From assembly GCF_006494715.1 (NCBI RefSeq), contig NZ_CP041151.1, forward strand, positions 992,001 through 1,056,000: 64,000 nucleotides of DNA, read 5' to 3'. Every line of letters starts with the position of its first letter. The stretch's first letter is position 1. Positions 38,046 through 46,672 of this stretch are shown here, in pieces. A model generated the notes under the pieces. It ran no database searches and was not told the origin of the DNA. It was given only the letters and a program-made list of their open reading frames with translations. Source of the DNA: Shewanella sp. SNU WT4 (GTDB lineage Bacteria > Pseudomonadota > Gammaproteobacteria > Enterobacterales > Shewanellaceae). The translations under genes and the position numbers were made by a program.

Positions 38046-38104
38046 GCTGCCTCACTTCTGGGGTGGCTTCAAATTTAGCGAAACACCTTAAGTGGCACAG
38101 ATAA

Positions 38105-38180
38105 GCGGCATTAGCTCAGTTGGTAGAGCGATACCTTGCCAAGGTATAGGTCATCGGTTCGAACCCGATATGCCGCTCCA
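38105..38180 (+). tRNA. tRNA-Gly (GCC), copy 1
   Basis: 76 bases with the encoded CCA end. Acceptor stem GCGGCAT/ATGCCGC, D-stem GCTC/GAGC, anticodon loop TTGCCAA, and the T-stem around TTCGAAC all pair. Reads GGC and GGU glycine codons. This is copy 1 of six identical genes; copies 1 and 2 are 132 bp apart, with no tRNA-like sequence between. In E. coli, three tRNA-Gly genes follow orn at the same place. Confidence 0.97.
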
Positions 38181-38236
38181 AATTTTAATCTGAAATATTC
38201 AGAGTATTAAATGGGGTTCTGTGAAGCAAACAAGAT

Positions 38237-38312
38237 GCGGCATTAGCTCAGTTGGTAGAGCGATACCTTGCCAAGGTATAGGTCATCGGTTCGAACCCGA
38301 TATGCCGCTCCA
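38237..38312 (+). tRNA. tRNA-Gly (GCC), copy 2
   Basis: Identical in sequence to copy 1; begins GCGGCATTAG and ends in CCA. The region after it begins the regular alternation of tRNA and tRNA-like segments. Confidence 0.97.
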
Positions 38313-38332
38313 AGTTTGAAAGTTAAAAAATT

Positions 38333-38421
38333 CGGTAGCAGTTCAGTGAGTAGAGCGAAACCTTACCAAGGTATAGGTCATCGATTCGAACCACTCTTTG
38401 TAAAAAGATAGGGCCGCTCCA
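38333..38421 (+). pseudogene. Degenerate tRNA-Gly-like sequence 1
   Basis: It keeps the D-arm (GTTC/GAGC), an anticodon loop TTACCAA (anticodon ACC), most of the anticodon stem, TTCGAAC and the 3' GCCGCTCCA. The T-stem is lost and a 13-to-15-base insertion with CTTTGTAAAAAG occurs before the 3' end. The 5' acceptor half (CGGTAG) no longer pairs. Confidence 0.7.
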
Positions 38422-38448
38422 AGTTTGAAGTTGTAAAGTAAACAAGAT

Positions 38449-38524
38449 GCGGCATTAGCTCAGTTGGTAGAGCGATACCTTGCCAAGGTATAGGTCATCG
38501 GTTCGAACCCGATATGCCGCTCCA
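38449..38524 (+). tRNA. tRNA-Gly (GCC), copy 3
   Basis: Identical to copy 1. It lies 212 bp from copy 2, the dominant period of the array. Confidence 0.97.
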
Positions 38525-38544
38525 AGTTTAGAAGTTAAAAAATT

Positions 38545-38633
38545 CGGTAGCAGTTCAGTGAGTAGAGCGAAACCTTACCAAGGTATAGGTCATCGGTTCG
38601 AATCACTCTTTGTAAAAAGACAGGGCCGCTCCA
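38545..38633 (+). pseudogene. Degenerate tRNA-Gly-like sequence 2
   Basis: Very similar to sequence 1 (anticodon ACC, same insertion), differing by a few bases: TTCGAAT instead of TTCGAAC and ATCGG instead of ATCGA in the T region. Confidence 0.7.
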
Positions 38634-38669
38634 AGTTTAAAAGTTAAAAGATGTAAAGCAAAACAAGAT

Positions 38670-38745
38670 GCGGCATTAGCTCAGTTGGTAGAGCGATACC
38701 TTGCCAAGGTATAGGTCATCGGTTCGAACCCGATATGCCGCTCCA
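38670..38745 (+). tRNA. tRNA-Gly (GCC), copy 4
   Basis: Identical to copy 1. Its spacing from copy 3 is 221 bp because the preceding linker is nine bases longer. Confidence 0.97.
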
Positions 38746-38765
38746 AGTTTAGAAGTTAAAAAATT

Positions 38766-38853
38766 CGGTAGCAGTCAGTGAGTAGAGCGAAACCTTACTA
38801 AGGTATAGGTCATCGGTTCGAACCACTCTTTGTAAAAAGACAGGGCCGCTCCA
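38766..38853 (+). pseudogene. Degenerate tRNA-Gly-like sequence 3
   Basis: Shares one base deletion in the D region (GCAGTCAGTG) with sequence 4, and its anticodon loop reads TTACTAA (anticodon position ACT), so the loop has drifted further than in sequences 1 and 2. Confidence 0.7.
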
Positions 38854-38881
38854 AGTTTAAAGATGTAAAGCAAAACAAGAT

Positions 38882-38957
38882 GCGGCATTAGCTCAGTTGG
38901 TAGAGCGATACCTTGCCAAGGTATAGGTCATCGGTTCGAACCCGATATGCCGCTCCA
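38882..38957 (+). tRNA. tRNA-Gly (GCC), copy 5
   Basis: Identical to copy 1; 212 bp from copy 4. Confidence 0.97.
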
Positions 38958-38977
38958 AGTTTAGAAATTAAAAAATT

Positions 38978-39065
38978 CGGTAGCAGTCAGTGAGTAGAGC
39001 GAAACCTTACTAAGATATAGGTCATCGGTTCGAACCACTCTTTGTAAAAAGACAGGGCCGCTCCA
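38978..39065 (+). pseudogene. Degenerate tRNA-Gly-like sequence 4
   Basis: Nearly identical to sequence 3, with TTACTAA in the loop and GATATAGG after it in place of GGTATAGG. The 3' segment GGGCCGCTCCA is kept. Confidence 0.7.
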
Positions 39066-39093
39066 AGTTTAAAGATGTAAAGCAAAACAAGAT

Positions 39094-39169
39094 GCGGCAT
39101 TAGCTCAGTTGGTAGAGCGATACCTTGCCAAGGTATAGGTCATCGGTTCGAACCCGATATGCCGCTCCA
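39094..39169 (+). tRNA. tRNA-Gly (GCC), copy 6
   Basis: Identical to copy 1 and the last of the array; it is followed by AAATAACTCC rather than by another tRNA-like segment. Confidence 0.97.
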
Positions 39170-39520
39170 AATAACTCCTCCTAAATTATTCTCCCCTAAT
39201 TCGCTCTTGCAATCTTCAGTATTAACTCATCGATTTAATTCAAATTTCTTAAAATAATTTGCAATATATTCTGTGCATTAATATAGCTAAACGTTACCAC
39301 TAACATAGTGCAGTTCTCATCCATCTTATGGTGAGTTATCTAAATCCTATTTTTCTAAAAACCAATAGTTAAGCGTCTGCCTCAGAACAATTTGTGACCG
39401 CATTCAAATAATTGACTAACAACTACAGCTTTAATTCGGCTCTGGTTCGTTTTTAAGCAGTTAGCCCCTACACTGATTTCTCCATTTATTCATAGTGAGA
39501 TAAGTGCTTGAGGAGTTGAT
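39170..39520. other. Intergenic region after the tRNA array
   Basis: About 350 AT-rich bases with no gene, no clear terminator directly after the last tRNA and no recognisable repeat. The last 10 bases include TTGAGGAGTTG, the ribosome-binding site of the next gene. In E. coli queG and nnr would follow here. Confidence 0.5.
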
Positions 39521-39976
39521 ATGCGAATTCAGCAATTACGCGATATGCTAGAGCATGTGGTCGAAACTTATTTAGAAATGCATAAACTCTATCTGCGCCT
39601 CTATCATTATGCTGATGATACTCGGGCGAAATTACTGCTTAATTATCTTCAGCAACAAGAACTAGTACAATCCCAAGTATTGGCAACATATATTGAAACT
39701 AGCACTAAAGCTATGCTGGATACTTGGTATGAAAATGCTTCTGTCGTTGGGTTAACCAGTAGCTACGCCAATATCTATCTACCCGCCAATATGACAACCG
39801 ATCAGGTTATCGATTTACATTTGCAATTGGATTCAGAAGTCATAGCCACATTGGATAACTTAGCGGCCAATTCACTCAATCATAAAATTCAGTTAGCCTT
39901 AAAAACCTTGGTCAATAGTGCCGAAATCAAGCAGCAAAGGTTAATTCATAGTGCTGCTCGCTTTGATGACTTGTAG
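39521..39976 (+). CDS. Unrecognised helical protein at the queG-nnr position
   Basis: A 151-residue protein, mostly alpha-helical by eye (leucine and glutamine spaced as amphipathic helices) with no signal peptide. LEMHKLYLRLYHYADDTRAK (about residues 18 to 37) and a C-terminal helix LALKTLVNSAEIKQQRLIHS suggest a ferritin-like or four-helix bundle shape, but iron-binding residues in E-x2-H form are not clear. TGAGGAG before ATG 39521 is a strong ribosome-binding site. It stands alone between the tRNA array and tsaE. I do not recognise the family. Confidence 0.75.
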   Translation: MRIQQLRDMLEHVVETYLEMHKLYLRLYHYADDTRAKLLLNYLQQQELVQSQVLATYIETSTKAMLDTWYENASVVGLTSSYANIYLPANMTTDQVIDLHLQLDSEVIATLDNLAANSLNHKIQLALKTLVNSAEIKQQRLIHSAARFDDL

Positions 39977-40281
39977 CAGTCAGCTAAAAAACTTGCTCTA
40001 AGTTGCTTGCTTAACTCTGGTTTAAGCAAGATAAACAATCCTAAGGCTTAAGACTAAATGCTGTTCTCTTGAGCATTTGCAAGCCGATACCTGCTTAACT
40101 GGTAAGCAGTTTCATTATTGGTGTTAATTTTGCGCTGTTATCTCTGATATAATCTCTCGTTTTCTTATCGGCAGCGCGGTTGATTATCCTCATTGGTTTA
40201 TTGATGATTTAATGGTAGTGGTAATTTAGGCTATTTTGAGTGCTGGGCGTGTCTTATATTGTTAGTTTGAAAATGAAGAGA
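39977..40281. other. Intergenic region before tsaE
   Basis: About 305 bases. TATAAT at 40148 to 40153 with TTAATT-type sequence about 18 bases upstream may be the promoter of the tsaE-amiB operon. CTGCTTAACTGGTAAGCAG near 40091 is a small inverted repeat. No gene was seen. Confidence 0.5.
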
Positions 40282-40749
40282 ATGAATTTAATCATGGATC
40301 CCAAGACTATTTTTCTGAACGATGACACTGAGACTGTTGCTTTTGGTCAAAAAATGGCGGCTTTGTTAACACCGCCTTTAACCCTGTATCTGACTGGCGA
40401 TTTAGGGGCTGGCAAAACCACCTTAAGCCGCGGAATTATTCAAAGCTTAGGTCACAAAGGTGCGGTTAAAAGCCCGACTTATACCTTAGTTGAGCCTTAT
40501 GAACTCGCTGATATCGATGTTTATCATTTTGATCTTTATCGTTTAGCGGATCCTGAAGAATTAGAGTATATGGGCATTCGTGACTATTTTAGCGATCGCA
40601 GCTTATGTATAGTGGAATGGCCAGAGCAGGGAGCAGGCTTATTACCTGATGCCGATTTACATTTACATCTCGCTTATGACGGCGATAGTCGGTTGTTAAC
40701 GATTAATGCTGGCAGTGAGTTAGGTAAGAGTCTGTTAGAAAAATTATAA
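40282..40749 (+). CDS. tsaE: tRNA t6A biosynthesis ATPase TsaE
   Basis: TsaE is needed with TsaB/TsaD/TsaC to make N6-threonylcarbamoyladenosine at tRNA position 37. The P-loop GDLGAGKTTLSRG (about residues 35 to 47), KSPTYTLVEPY (about 62 to 72) and the FDLYRLADPEELEYMGIRDY block (about 78 to 97) with CIVEWPEQG are diagnostic. The start is uncertain: ATG 40282, 40294 or a longer one at 40240 are all in frame, and no ideal ribosome-binding site is present. It heads the tsaE-amiB-mutL-miaA-hfq-hflX-hflK-hflC run. Confidence 0.93.
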   Translation: MNLIMDPKTIFLNDDTETVAFGQKMAALLTPPLTLYLTGDLGAGKTTLSRGIIQSLGHKGAVKSPTYTLVEPYELADIDVYHFDLYRLADPEELEYMGIRDYFSDRSLCIVEWPEQGAGLLPDADLHLHLAYDGDSRLLTINAGSELGKSLLEKL

Positions 40750-40766
40750 GAATAATTATAAAAACA

Positions 40767-42116
40767 ATGCCAATTACATACTTTAAGGGTTATCCCTATC
40801 TCATCCTTCTGACATTGCTATGTTGGAGCTCAACGGCGTTTGCAAATAATTTGCAAGGGGTCAGGATTTGGGCTGCGCCAGAATCGACGCGAGTGGTATA
40901 CGATCTCTCAACGCGTCCTGATTACAACTTTTTTACGTTAAGTAACCCTGAGCGCTTAGTTATCGACTTAAAGCAAACCAGTTCCAAAGTTAAGTTCGAT
41001 AAGATTGACAATAACAGTAAGTTAGTCAAAGGCATTCGCCTAAGTAAAGCGCCAAGTAAAGGGGTTTTACGAGTGGTGATTGACCTTAAACGTCCGGTTA
41101 AGGCTAATGTTTACGCTTTATCCCCGACGGCGCCTTACGGTAATCGTTTAGTGCTTGATCTTAATGAGATTCAAGAGGCTGCTAAGCCTGTGGTGAAAAG
41201 TAAGCCGCAAGCTCTCAGAGACATCATAGTAGCGATTGACGCCGGTCACGGCGGTGATGACCCTGGCTCCATTGGTCCAAGTGGCGTGTATGAAAAAAAG
41301 GTAGTGCTACAAATCGCTAAACGCGTGGCGCAGCATGTCAATAACACCCCAGGTATGAAAGCTGTGATGACTCGCAGCGGCGATTACTTCGTGAATCTTG
41401 ATAAGCGCTCATCCATAGCGCGCGATCATAAAGCCGATATTTTAATTTCAATTCATGCCGATGCCTTTACATCACCTAACCCTAAGGGGGCATCCATTTG
41501 GGTGTTATCGCGTCGCCGCGCTAACAGTGAAATTGGTCGCTGGCTCGAGCAGAAAGAAAAACACTCAGAATTATTGGGTGGCGCCGGCGAAATTATTCAA
41601 AGCACGGACAGTGAACAATACCTGACCATGACACTGCTGGATATGTCGATGGATAAGTCGATGGCAGTGAGTCACTCGATTGCTGACAATTTATTGCGGG
41701 ATTTAGGTAAGGTGACTCATTTACATAAGAGTAAGCCGGAAGCGGCGAGCTTTGCCGTGTTGAAATCACCAGATATTCCGTCAATCCTAGTGGAAACTGG
41801 CTTTATTTCTAATCCCAGTGAAGAGCGCAATCTAGTTAATACCAAGCACCAAGAGCGCTTAGCTAAAGCCTTGCACACCGGGTTAGTCCGATATTTTGAA
41901 GCCAATCCACCCGATGGCAGTTTATTTGCCAATAAAGGTGCGGCTAAGCAGCAGATTAGCCGCAGCGGGGTAATAAAACATAAGGTGAGTAAAGGCGAAT
42001 CTCTGTCGGTGATAGCGTCGCGCTATCAAGTATCGATTGCCCAAATTAAGGCGGCCAATAACTTAAGCTCTGATACGGTTAGGTTAGGGCAGCAACTCAA
42101 AATTCCTAAGGCATAA
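40767..42116 (+). CDS. amiB: N-acetylmuramoyl-L-alanine amidase with AMIN and LysM domains
   Basis: AmiB splits septal peptidoglycan during cell separation in the periplasm. The 449-residue protein has a signal peptide (cleavage after AFA, about residue 26), an AMIN domain (about 30 to 130), the Zn-amidase domain with [12 protein letters not shown] (about residues 158 to 169), SIHADAF (about 223) and VETGFISNP (about 337), and a C-terminal LysM repeat ([20 protein letters not shown], from about residue 408). It is in the E. coli amiB position, between tsaE and mutL. Translation is coupled to mutL, which starts two bases after its stop. Confidence 0.95.
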   Translation: MPITYFKGYPYLILLTLLCWSSTAFANNLQGVRIWAAPESTRVVYDLSTRPDYNFFTLSNPERLVIDLKQTSSKVKFDKIDNNSKLVKGIRLSKAPSKGVLRVVIDLKRPVKANVYALSPTAPYGNRLVLDLNEIQEAAKPVVKSKPQALRDIIVAIDAGHGGDDPGSIGPSGVYEKKVVLQIAKRVAQHVNNTPGMKAVMTRSGDYFVNLDKRSSIARDHKADILISIHADAFTSPNPKGASIWVLSRRRANSEIGRWLEQKEKHSELLGGAGEIIQSTDSEQYLTMTLLDMSMDKSMAVSHSIADNLLRDLGKVTHLHKSKPEAASFAVLKSPDIPSILVETGFISNPSEERNLVNTKHQERLAKALHTGLVRYFEANPPDGSLFANKGAAKQQISRSGVIKHKVSKGESLSVIASRYQVSIAQIKAANNLSSDTVRLGQQLKIPKA

Positions 42117-42117
42117 C

Positions 42118-44001
42118 ATGAGCAGTATTCAAATATTGCCACCACAACTGGCTAACCAAATAGCGGCAGGTGAGGTGGTTGAGCGCCCCGCATCGGTGGT
42201 TAAAGAGTTAGTGGAAAATTGCCTTGATGCCGGCGCAACTAAAATTGAAATTGAGATTGAAAAGGGCGGCAGTAAGCTCATTAAGATCCGTGATAATGGC
42301 GCTGGCATAGCTAAAGATCAGTTAGCCTTAGCATTGGCGCGCCACGCCACCTCTAAAGTCAGCAGTTTGGATGACTTAGAAGCCATCATGAGTTTTGGTT
42401 TTCGTGGTGAGGCTCTGGCGAGTATTAGCTCGGTATCGCGTCTGACCTTAACCTCAAAAACGGCGGAACAGAGCGAAGCTTGGCAGGCTTATGCCGAAGG
42501 CTCTGAAATGGCGGTTAGAGTGATACCGGCAGCGCACCCTAATGGCACTACCATTGAAGTGAAAGATATCTTCTTTAATACGCCTGCACGCCGCCGCTTT
42601 TTGAAAAGCGATAAAACTGAATTCACTCATATTGATGAGTGGCTCAAAAGAATTGCTCTAGCCCGTCCTGATATTCATTTTGTGCTGAGTCATAACGGTA
42701 AGCCGGTGCGGCAATTGCGCCCAGCTATGACAGATAGCCAATATATACAAAGACTAAGCCAGATAGGTGGTAAAGCCTTTGCAGAATCAGCCATAGGCAT
42801 TAATTGCCAGCATGATGGCATGACATTAGCCGGTTACGTGCAATCACCAGCCATTGCATTGGTTGACCCGGATTTGCATTATTTTTATGTCAATGGCCGC
42901 TTAGTACGCGATCGATTAGTCAATCATGCTATTAAGCAAGCATTTGCAAGTTATGTGGATGCTGTGTTGCCTGGCTTTGTGTTGATGCTCAGCATCGAGC
43001 CGCAGCAGGTCGATGTCAATGTGCACCCAGCTAAACATGAAGTACGGTTTCATCAAGCGCGTTATGTGCATGATTTTATCTTGCAAGCGCTGACGTCGGC
43101 ATTATCGCAATTTGCTGAGCAAAAGTTACCGCTTGATAATGCTTCAACATTGGTCAATGTATTTGAACACACAAGCCCTAGGGGCGGCGGCTATGATGCC
43201 GCAGGCGCAGACGCTAGTTTAGATGCTAGCTCAGATACTAAAGATGATAGTTGCATTGATGACTCATCATCATCATATGGTGCGCCGCTGACTGGCACTT
43301 ACTCATCCAGCCAAGGAAGTCAGTCAAGTTACTCAAGTCCATCTGCTGGCTCGGGCGCCAGTTATTCTGGCCGAGTTGCAGAAAGTCGCCATTATGGCTC
43401 TGCGCCAGTCTCTAAAGGCGCGGCGCGTAGTTATGGCCAGTTACTGCAAACCCCAATGGCTGGGAGCGCTGCCAATGTTAGTGTGACCATGCCGCCAGTG
43501 CTTGATAATAAATACTGGGTGATGACGGTAGGCACGCACCTGCAACTGCTCAGCATAGATATAGTTAGGCAGCAGTGGTTGCAGCAACAGATCTTGGCTA
43601 GATTAGCCACAGGGTTAATTGCGCAGCCCTTATTAATGCCGATAGCATTGAATGCCGACAAGGATTGGCAGCAACTGATTAATGATAACGACGGGTTACT
43701 ACGTCAGCTTGGGTTTGAATTAATCATTCGCCATCAGCAGTTGATAATTCGTAAAGTGCCCCCATATCTTAAGGCGAGTCAGTTAGAGCGAATAGTGCCT
43801 GAATTATTGCAATGGATAACCTTTGACGAGCCGGCGCTAGAAGCGTTAGCGGCATGGTTAGCGCAACATAGTCGTCAAGGCGACGCTCAGGAATCTTGGT
43901 TGTATTTTACCCAATTATCTCAAGGTGAAGTGGAAACTTTATCGCGGCACAAGGTGGATTTGCCTTGGCAAGACTACCTAAAAGAGAATCTAAGTGACTA
44001 A
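42118..44001 (+). CDS. mutL: DNA mismatch repair protein MutL
   Basis: MutL couples MutS mismatch recognition to strand incision. The 627-residue protein has the GHKL ATPase N-terminus ([20 protein letters not shown], about residues 17 to 36; DNGAGI at about 59; FRGEALASI near 97), the second MutL domain with [14 protein letters not shown] (about 300 to 313), a variable serine/glycine-rich linker (about residues 365 to 450) and the dimerisation domain. The QxHAxxE endonuclease motif of MutL homologues from non-MutH organisms is not seen, which fits a MutH-using group. Confidence 0.96.
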   Translation: MSSIQILPPQLANQIAAGEVVERPASVVKELVENCLDAGATKIEIEIEKGGSKLIKIRDNGAGIAKDQLALALARHATSKVSSLDDLEAIMSFGFRGEALASISSVSRLTLTSKTAEQSEAWQAYAEGSEMAVRVIPAAHPNGTTIEVKDIFFNTPARRRFLKSDKTEFTHIDEWLKRIALARPDIHFVLSHNGKPVRQLRPAMTDSQYIQRLSQIGGKAFAESAIGINCQHDGMTLAGYVQSPAIALVDPDLHYFYVNGRLVRDRLVNHAIKQAFASYVDAVLPGFVLMLSIEPQQVDVNVHPAKHEVRFHQARYVHDFILQALTSALSQFAEQKLPLDNASTLVNVFEHTSPRGGGYDAAGADASLDASSDTKDDSCIDDSSSSYGAPLTGTYSSSQGSQSSYSSPSAGSGASYSGRVAESRHYGSAPVSKGAARSYGQLLQTPMAGSAANVSVTMPPVLDNKYWVMTVGTHLQLLSIDIVRQQWLQQQILARLATGLIAQPLLMPIALNADKDWQQLINDNDGLLRQLGFELIIRHQQLIIRKVPPYLKASQLERIVPELLQWITFDEPALEALAAWLAQHSRQGDAQESWLYFTQLSQGEVETLSRHKVDLPWQDYLKENLSD

Positions 44002-44911
44002 AGCAAAAGTACTATGTTTGATGGGACCGACCGCTTCTGGCAAAACGAGTTTAGCTATGGCGTTATCCCAAGATCATAACTGTGAAATTATATCCGTCGA
44101 TTCTGCGTTAATTTATCGCGGCATGGACATAGGTACGGCCAAACCAACGGCAGATGAGCTTGCGTTGGCGCCGCACCATTTAGTGGATATTTTAGATCCA
44201 CTGCAGAGTTATTCGGCGGCTGATTTTAGATTAGATGCCTTGCGATTAATCGAAGATATTATTAGTCGCGGTAAAACCCCCTTGCTGGTTGGGGGAACCA
44301 TGATGTACTTTAAAGCACTGTTAGAAGGGTTATCGCCTTTACCTAGTGCCAATGAAGACATACGTCGGCAGATATTACTTGAGGCCGAGCAACAAGGCTG
44401 GCAGGCGCTGCATGATCAATTAGTTGCGATAGATCCGATCGCTGGGGCACGCATTCATCCCAATGATCCACAACGATTATCACGGGCGTTAGAAGTATTT
44501 AGGATCTCGGGTAAATCATTAACTGAACTCACCCAGACTAAAGCACCGGCATTACCTTATGATTTTGTTCAATATGCCATCGCTCCGACGCAAAGGCATG
44601 AGTTACATAGTTTAATTGAACAAAGATTTGATATCATGATGGGTCATGGCTTTGTTGAAGAAGTGATTAAACTTAAATCACGTCCAGATTTACACTTGGA
44701 CTTACCGTCGATACGTTGTGTAGGATATCGTCAATGTTGGCAGTATCTAGATGGTGAGTTTTCTGAAGCTGTTATGAAAGAAAAAGCCGTGGCAGCAACT
44801 CGGCAATTAGCCAAGCGGCAATTAACTTGGCTACGAAGTTGGCCGGAGCTGCAATGGTTAGAAAGTGGTAATGACAGTAATTTATCGCAGTTAAAACAAC
44901 ATTGCATATAA
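43994..44911 (+). CDS. miaA: tRNA dimethylallyltransferase
   Basis: MiaA adds dimethylallyl to A37 of tRNAs reading UNN codons. The 305-residue protein starts [17 protein letters not shown] with the P-loop (about residues 8 to 24), has [19 protein letters not shown] (about 34 to 52) and [20 protein letters not shown] (about 97 to 116). It overlaps mutL by eight bases. hfq follows, as in E. coli. Confidence 0.97.
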   Translation: MTKAKVLCLMGPTASGKTSLAMALSQDHNCEIISVDSALIYRGMDIGTAKPTADELALAPHHLVDILDPLQSYSAADFRLDALRLIEDIISRGKTPLLVGGTMMYFKALLEGLSPLPSANEDIRRQILLEAEQQGWQALHDQLVAIDPIAGARIHPNDPQRLSRALEVFRISGKSLTELTQTKAPALPYDFVQYAIAPTQRHELHSLIEQRFDIMMGHGFVEEVIKLKSRPDLHLDLPSIRCVGYRQCWQYLDGEFSEAVMKEKAVAATRQLAKRQLTWLRSWPELQWLESGNDSNLSQLKQHCI

Positions 44912-45045
44912 CTGTAAAGATAAGATTTGATTGGAACTTTATATCTGGGCTGCTGGCATAATAAGCAGAGCTGTATAATACTAAAATGCAATCAGATGTT
45001 ATCGCAGAATTTAATTTTGAATTTCAAAAATAAAAGGAAATAAAA

Positions 45046-45312
45046 ATGGCTAAGGGGCAATCTTTACAAGACCCATTTCTGAATGCTCTCCGTCGTGAGC
45101 GTGTTCCAGTATCAATTTATTTGGTCAATGGTATTAAGCTACAGGGACAAGTTGAATCTTTCGACCAGTTCGTCATTTTATTGAAGAACACGGTAAGCCA
45201 AATGGTTTACAAGCACGCGATTTCAACCGTTGTTCCTTCACGTCCTTTCACTGTGACGAATCACCAGCCACAAACTGGCGGTTATGGTGCTGACGACAAT
45301 AGCGCTGAATAA
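45046..45312 (+). CDS. hfq: RNA chaperone Hfq
   Basis: Hfq is the hexameric Sm-like RNA chaperone that pairs small RNAs with mRNAs. The 88-residue protein carries the Sm1 motif ([20 protein letters not shown], residues 8 to 27, with Q8, F39-type and Y25) and Sm2 (KHAIS, about 56 to 60). The C-terminal tail is short, as in Shewanella and unlike E. coli (102). A strong ribosome-binding site (AAAAGGAAA) precedes the ATG. A promoter may lie in the preceding 130 bases, since miaA ends at 44911. Confidence 0.98.
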   Translation: MAKGQSLQDPFLNALRRERVPVSIYLVNGIKLQGQVESFDQFVILLKNTVSQMVYKHAISTVVPSRPFTVTNHQPQTGGYGADDNSAE

Positions 45313-45332
45313 TTATTCGCGGGAGATGTTCT

Positions 45333-46625
45333 TTGTTTGATCGTTATGAGGCAGGCGAAAATGCGGTACTTGTCCATATCAATTTTACTGACGAAGACCG
45401 CCGTGAAGACTTAGTCGAGCTGCAGTTGTTGGTGGAATCGGCTGGTGCCCGTGAAGTAGGGGTGATTACTGCAAGTCGCAGAAGTCCAGATCGTAAATTT
45501 TTCGTAGGATCAGGTAAAGCTGATGAAATCGCTACATTAGTTGCTGCAACTGATGCTGATGTAGTGATTTTTAATCATGCGTTGACTCCGGCTCAAGAGC
45601 GTAATCTTGAAGTCATTTGTCAATGCCGCGTGCTTGATCGTACCACGCTAATTCTAGATATTTTTGCCCAGCGGGCGCGTACGCACGAAGGTAAGTTACA
45701 AGTGGAGCTAGCGCAATTGCGCCACATGTCGACTCGCCTTATTCGTGGTTGGACGCACCTTGAGCGGCAAAAAGGGGGGATAGGTCTTCGCGGACCGGGT
45801 GAAACCCAGCTAGAAACAGATAGACGTTTACTGCGTGGCCGCATTAAGGCTATCAATAAACGGTTAGACAAAGTTGATCGTCAACGTGAACAAAGTCGGC
45901 GTGCGCGTAAACGCAGCGATATGCCGACTGTTTCTTTAGTGGGATACACCAACGCTGGCAAATCGACTCTTTTCAATGCATTAACATCATCCGATGTTTA
46001 TGCGGCTGATCAGCTTTTTGCTACTTTGGATCCGACCTTACGCAAATTATCTATTGATGATGGCGCGGTTATTCTGGCGGATACCGTAGGTTTTATCCGT
46101 CATCTTCCCCATGATCTGGTGGCTGCATTTAAAGCAACCTTACAAGAAACTCGTGATGCCGACTTGTTGCTACACGTGGTGGATTGTGCCGATGAGAACA
46201 TGGATGATAACTTTGAGCAGGTTCAAGCTGTACTAAAAGAGATTAAAGCCGATAACATTTTACAACTGATTATTTGCAATAAAATCGATCTACTTGATGA
46301 GCAAAGCCCTAGGATCGATTATGATGCTGAAGGTAAGCCTACTCGAGTGTGGATTTCTGCTCAGCGTAAGCTTGGCTTAGAGTTAGTTGCTAAGGCGATT
46401 ACTCTGTTAGTCGGTGAGGTGATTGTTGCACTCACGCTACGGCTGCCAGCCGCAGCAGGGCAATATCTTGGTCAGTTTCATCGACTCGAAGCGATACAGC
46501 AACAAGAGTATGACGACTTTGGTAACTGTATCTTGTCTGTGCGTTTATCTGATACGGATTGGCGGCGCATGGTAAAACAAAGTCAGGGTGAATTGGAAAC
46601 CTATATTGTTACTGATACAGTATAG
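45333..46625 (+). CDS. hflX: GTPase HflX
   Basis: HflX is a GTPase that splits stalled ribosomes under stress. The 430-residue protein has the N-terminal HflX domain with the glycine-rich GGIGLRGPGETQLETDRRLL (about residues 148 to 167), the G1 loop SLVGYTNAGKSTLFNAL (about 200 to 216), G3 DTVGFI and G4 NKIDLLDE. TTG 45333 is used as start, with GGGAG seven bases upstream, and MFDRYEAGENAVLVHI is a typical N-terminus. It follows hfq by 20 bases. Confidence 0.96.
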   Translation: MFDRYEAGENAVLVHINFTDEDRREDLVELQLLVESAGAREVGVITASRRSPDRKFFVGSGKADEIATLVAATDADVVIFNHALTPAQERNLEVICQCRVLDRTTLILDIFAQRARTHEGKLQVELAQLRHMSTRLIRGWTHLERQKGGIGLRGPGETQLETDRRLLRGRIKAINKRLDKVDRQREQSRRARKRSDMPTVSLVGYTNAGKSTLFNALTSSDVYAADQLFATLDPTLRKLSIDDGAVILADTVGFIRHLPHDLVAAFKATLQETRDADLLLHVVDCADENMDDNFEQVQAVLKEIKADNILQLIICNKIDLLDEQSPRIDYDAEGKPTRVWISAQRKLGLELVAKAITLLVGEVIVALTLRLPAAAGQYLGQFHRLEAIQQQEYDDFGNCILSVRLSDTDWRRMVKQSQGELETYIVTDTV

Positions 46626-46672
46626 GTATATTTATATTTTTTCTTATATTCTATCCACTTATGGAGTACTAA

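Noticed and set aside
38105..39169. CRISPR-like or rRNA operon interpretation of the repetitive stretch after orn
   Set aside because: The repeats fold as standard tRNA-Gly with encoded CCA; no rRNA or cas sequence is present.
42118..44001. MutL endonuclease activity
   Set aside because: No QxHAxxE-type metal motif is seen in the C-terminal half; this fits MutH-using bacteria.
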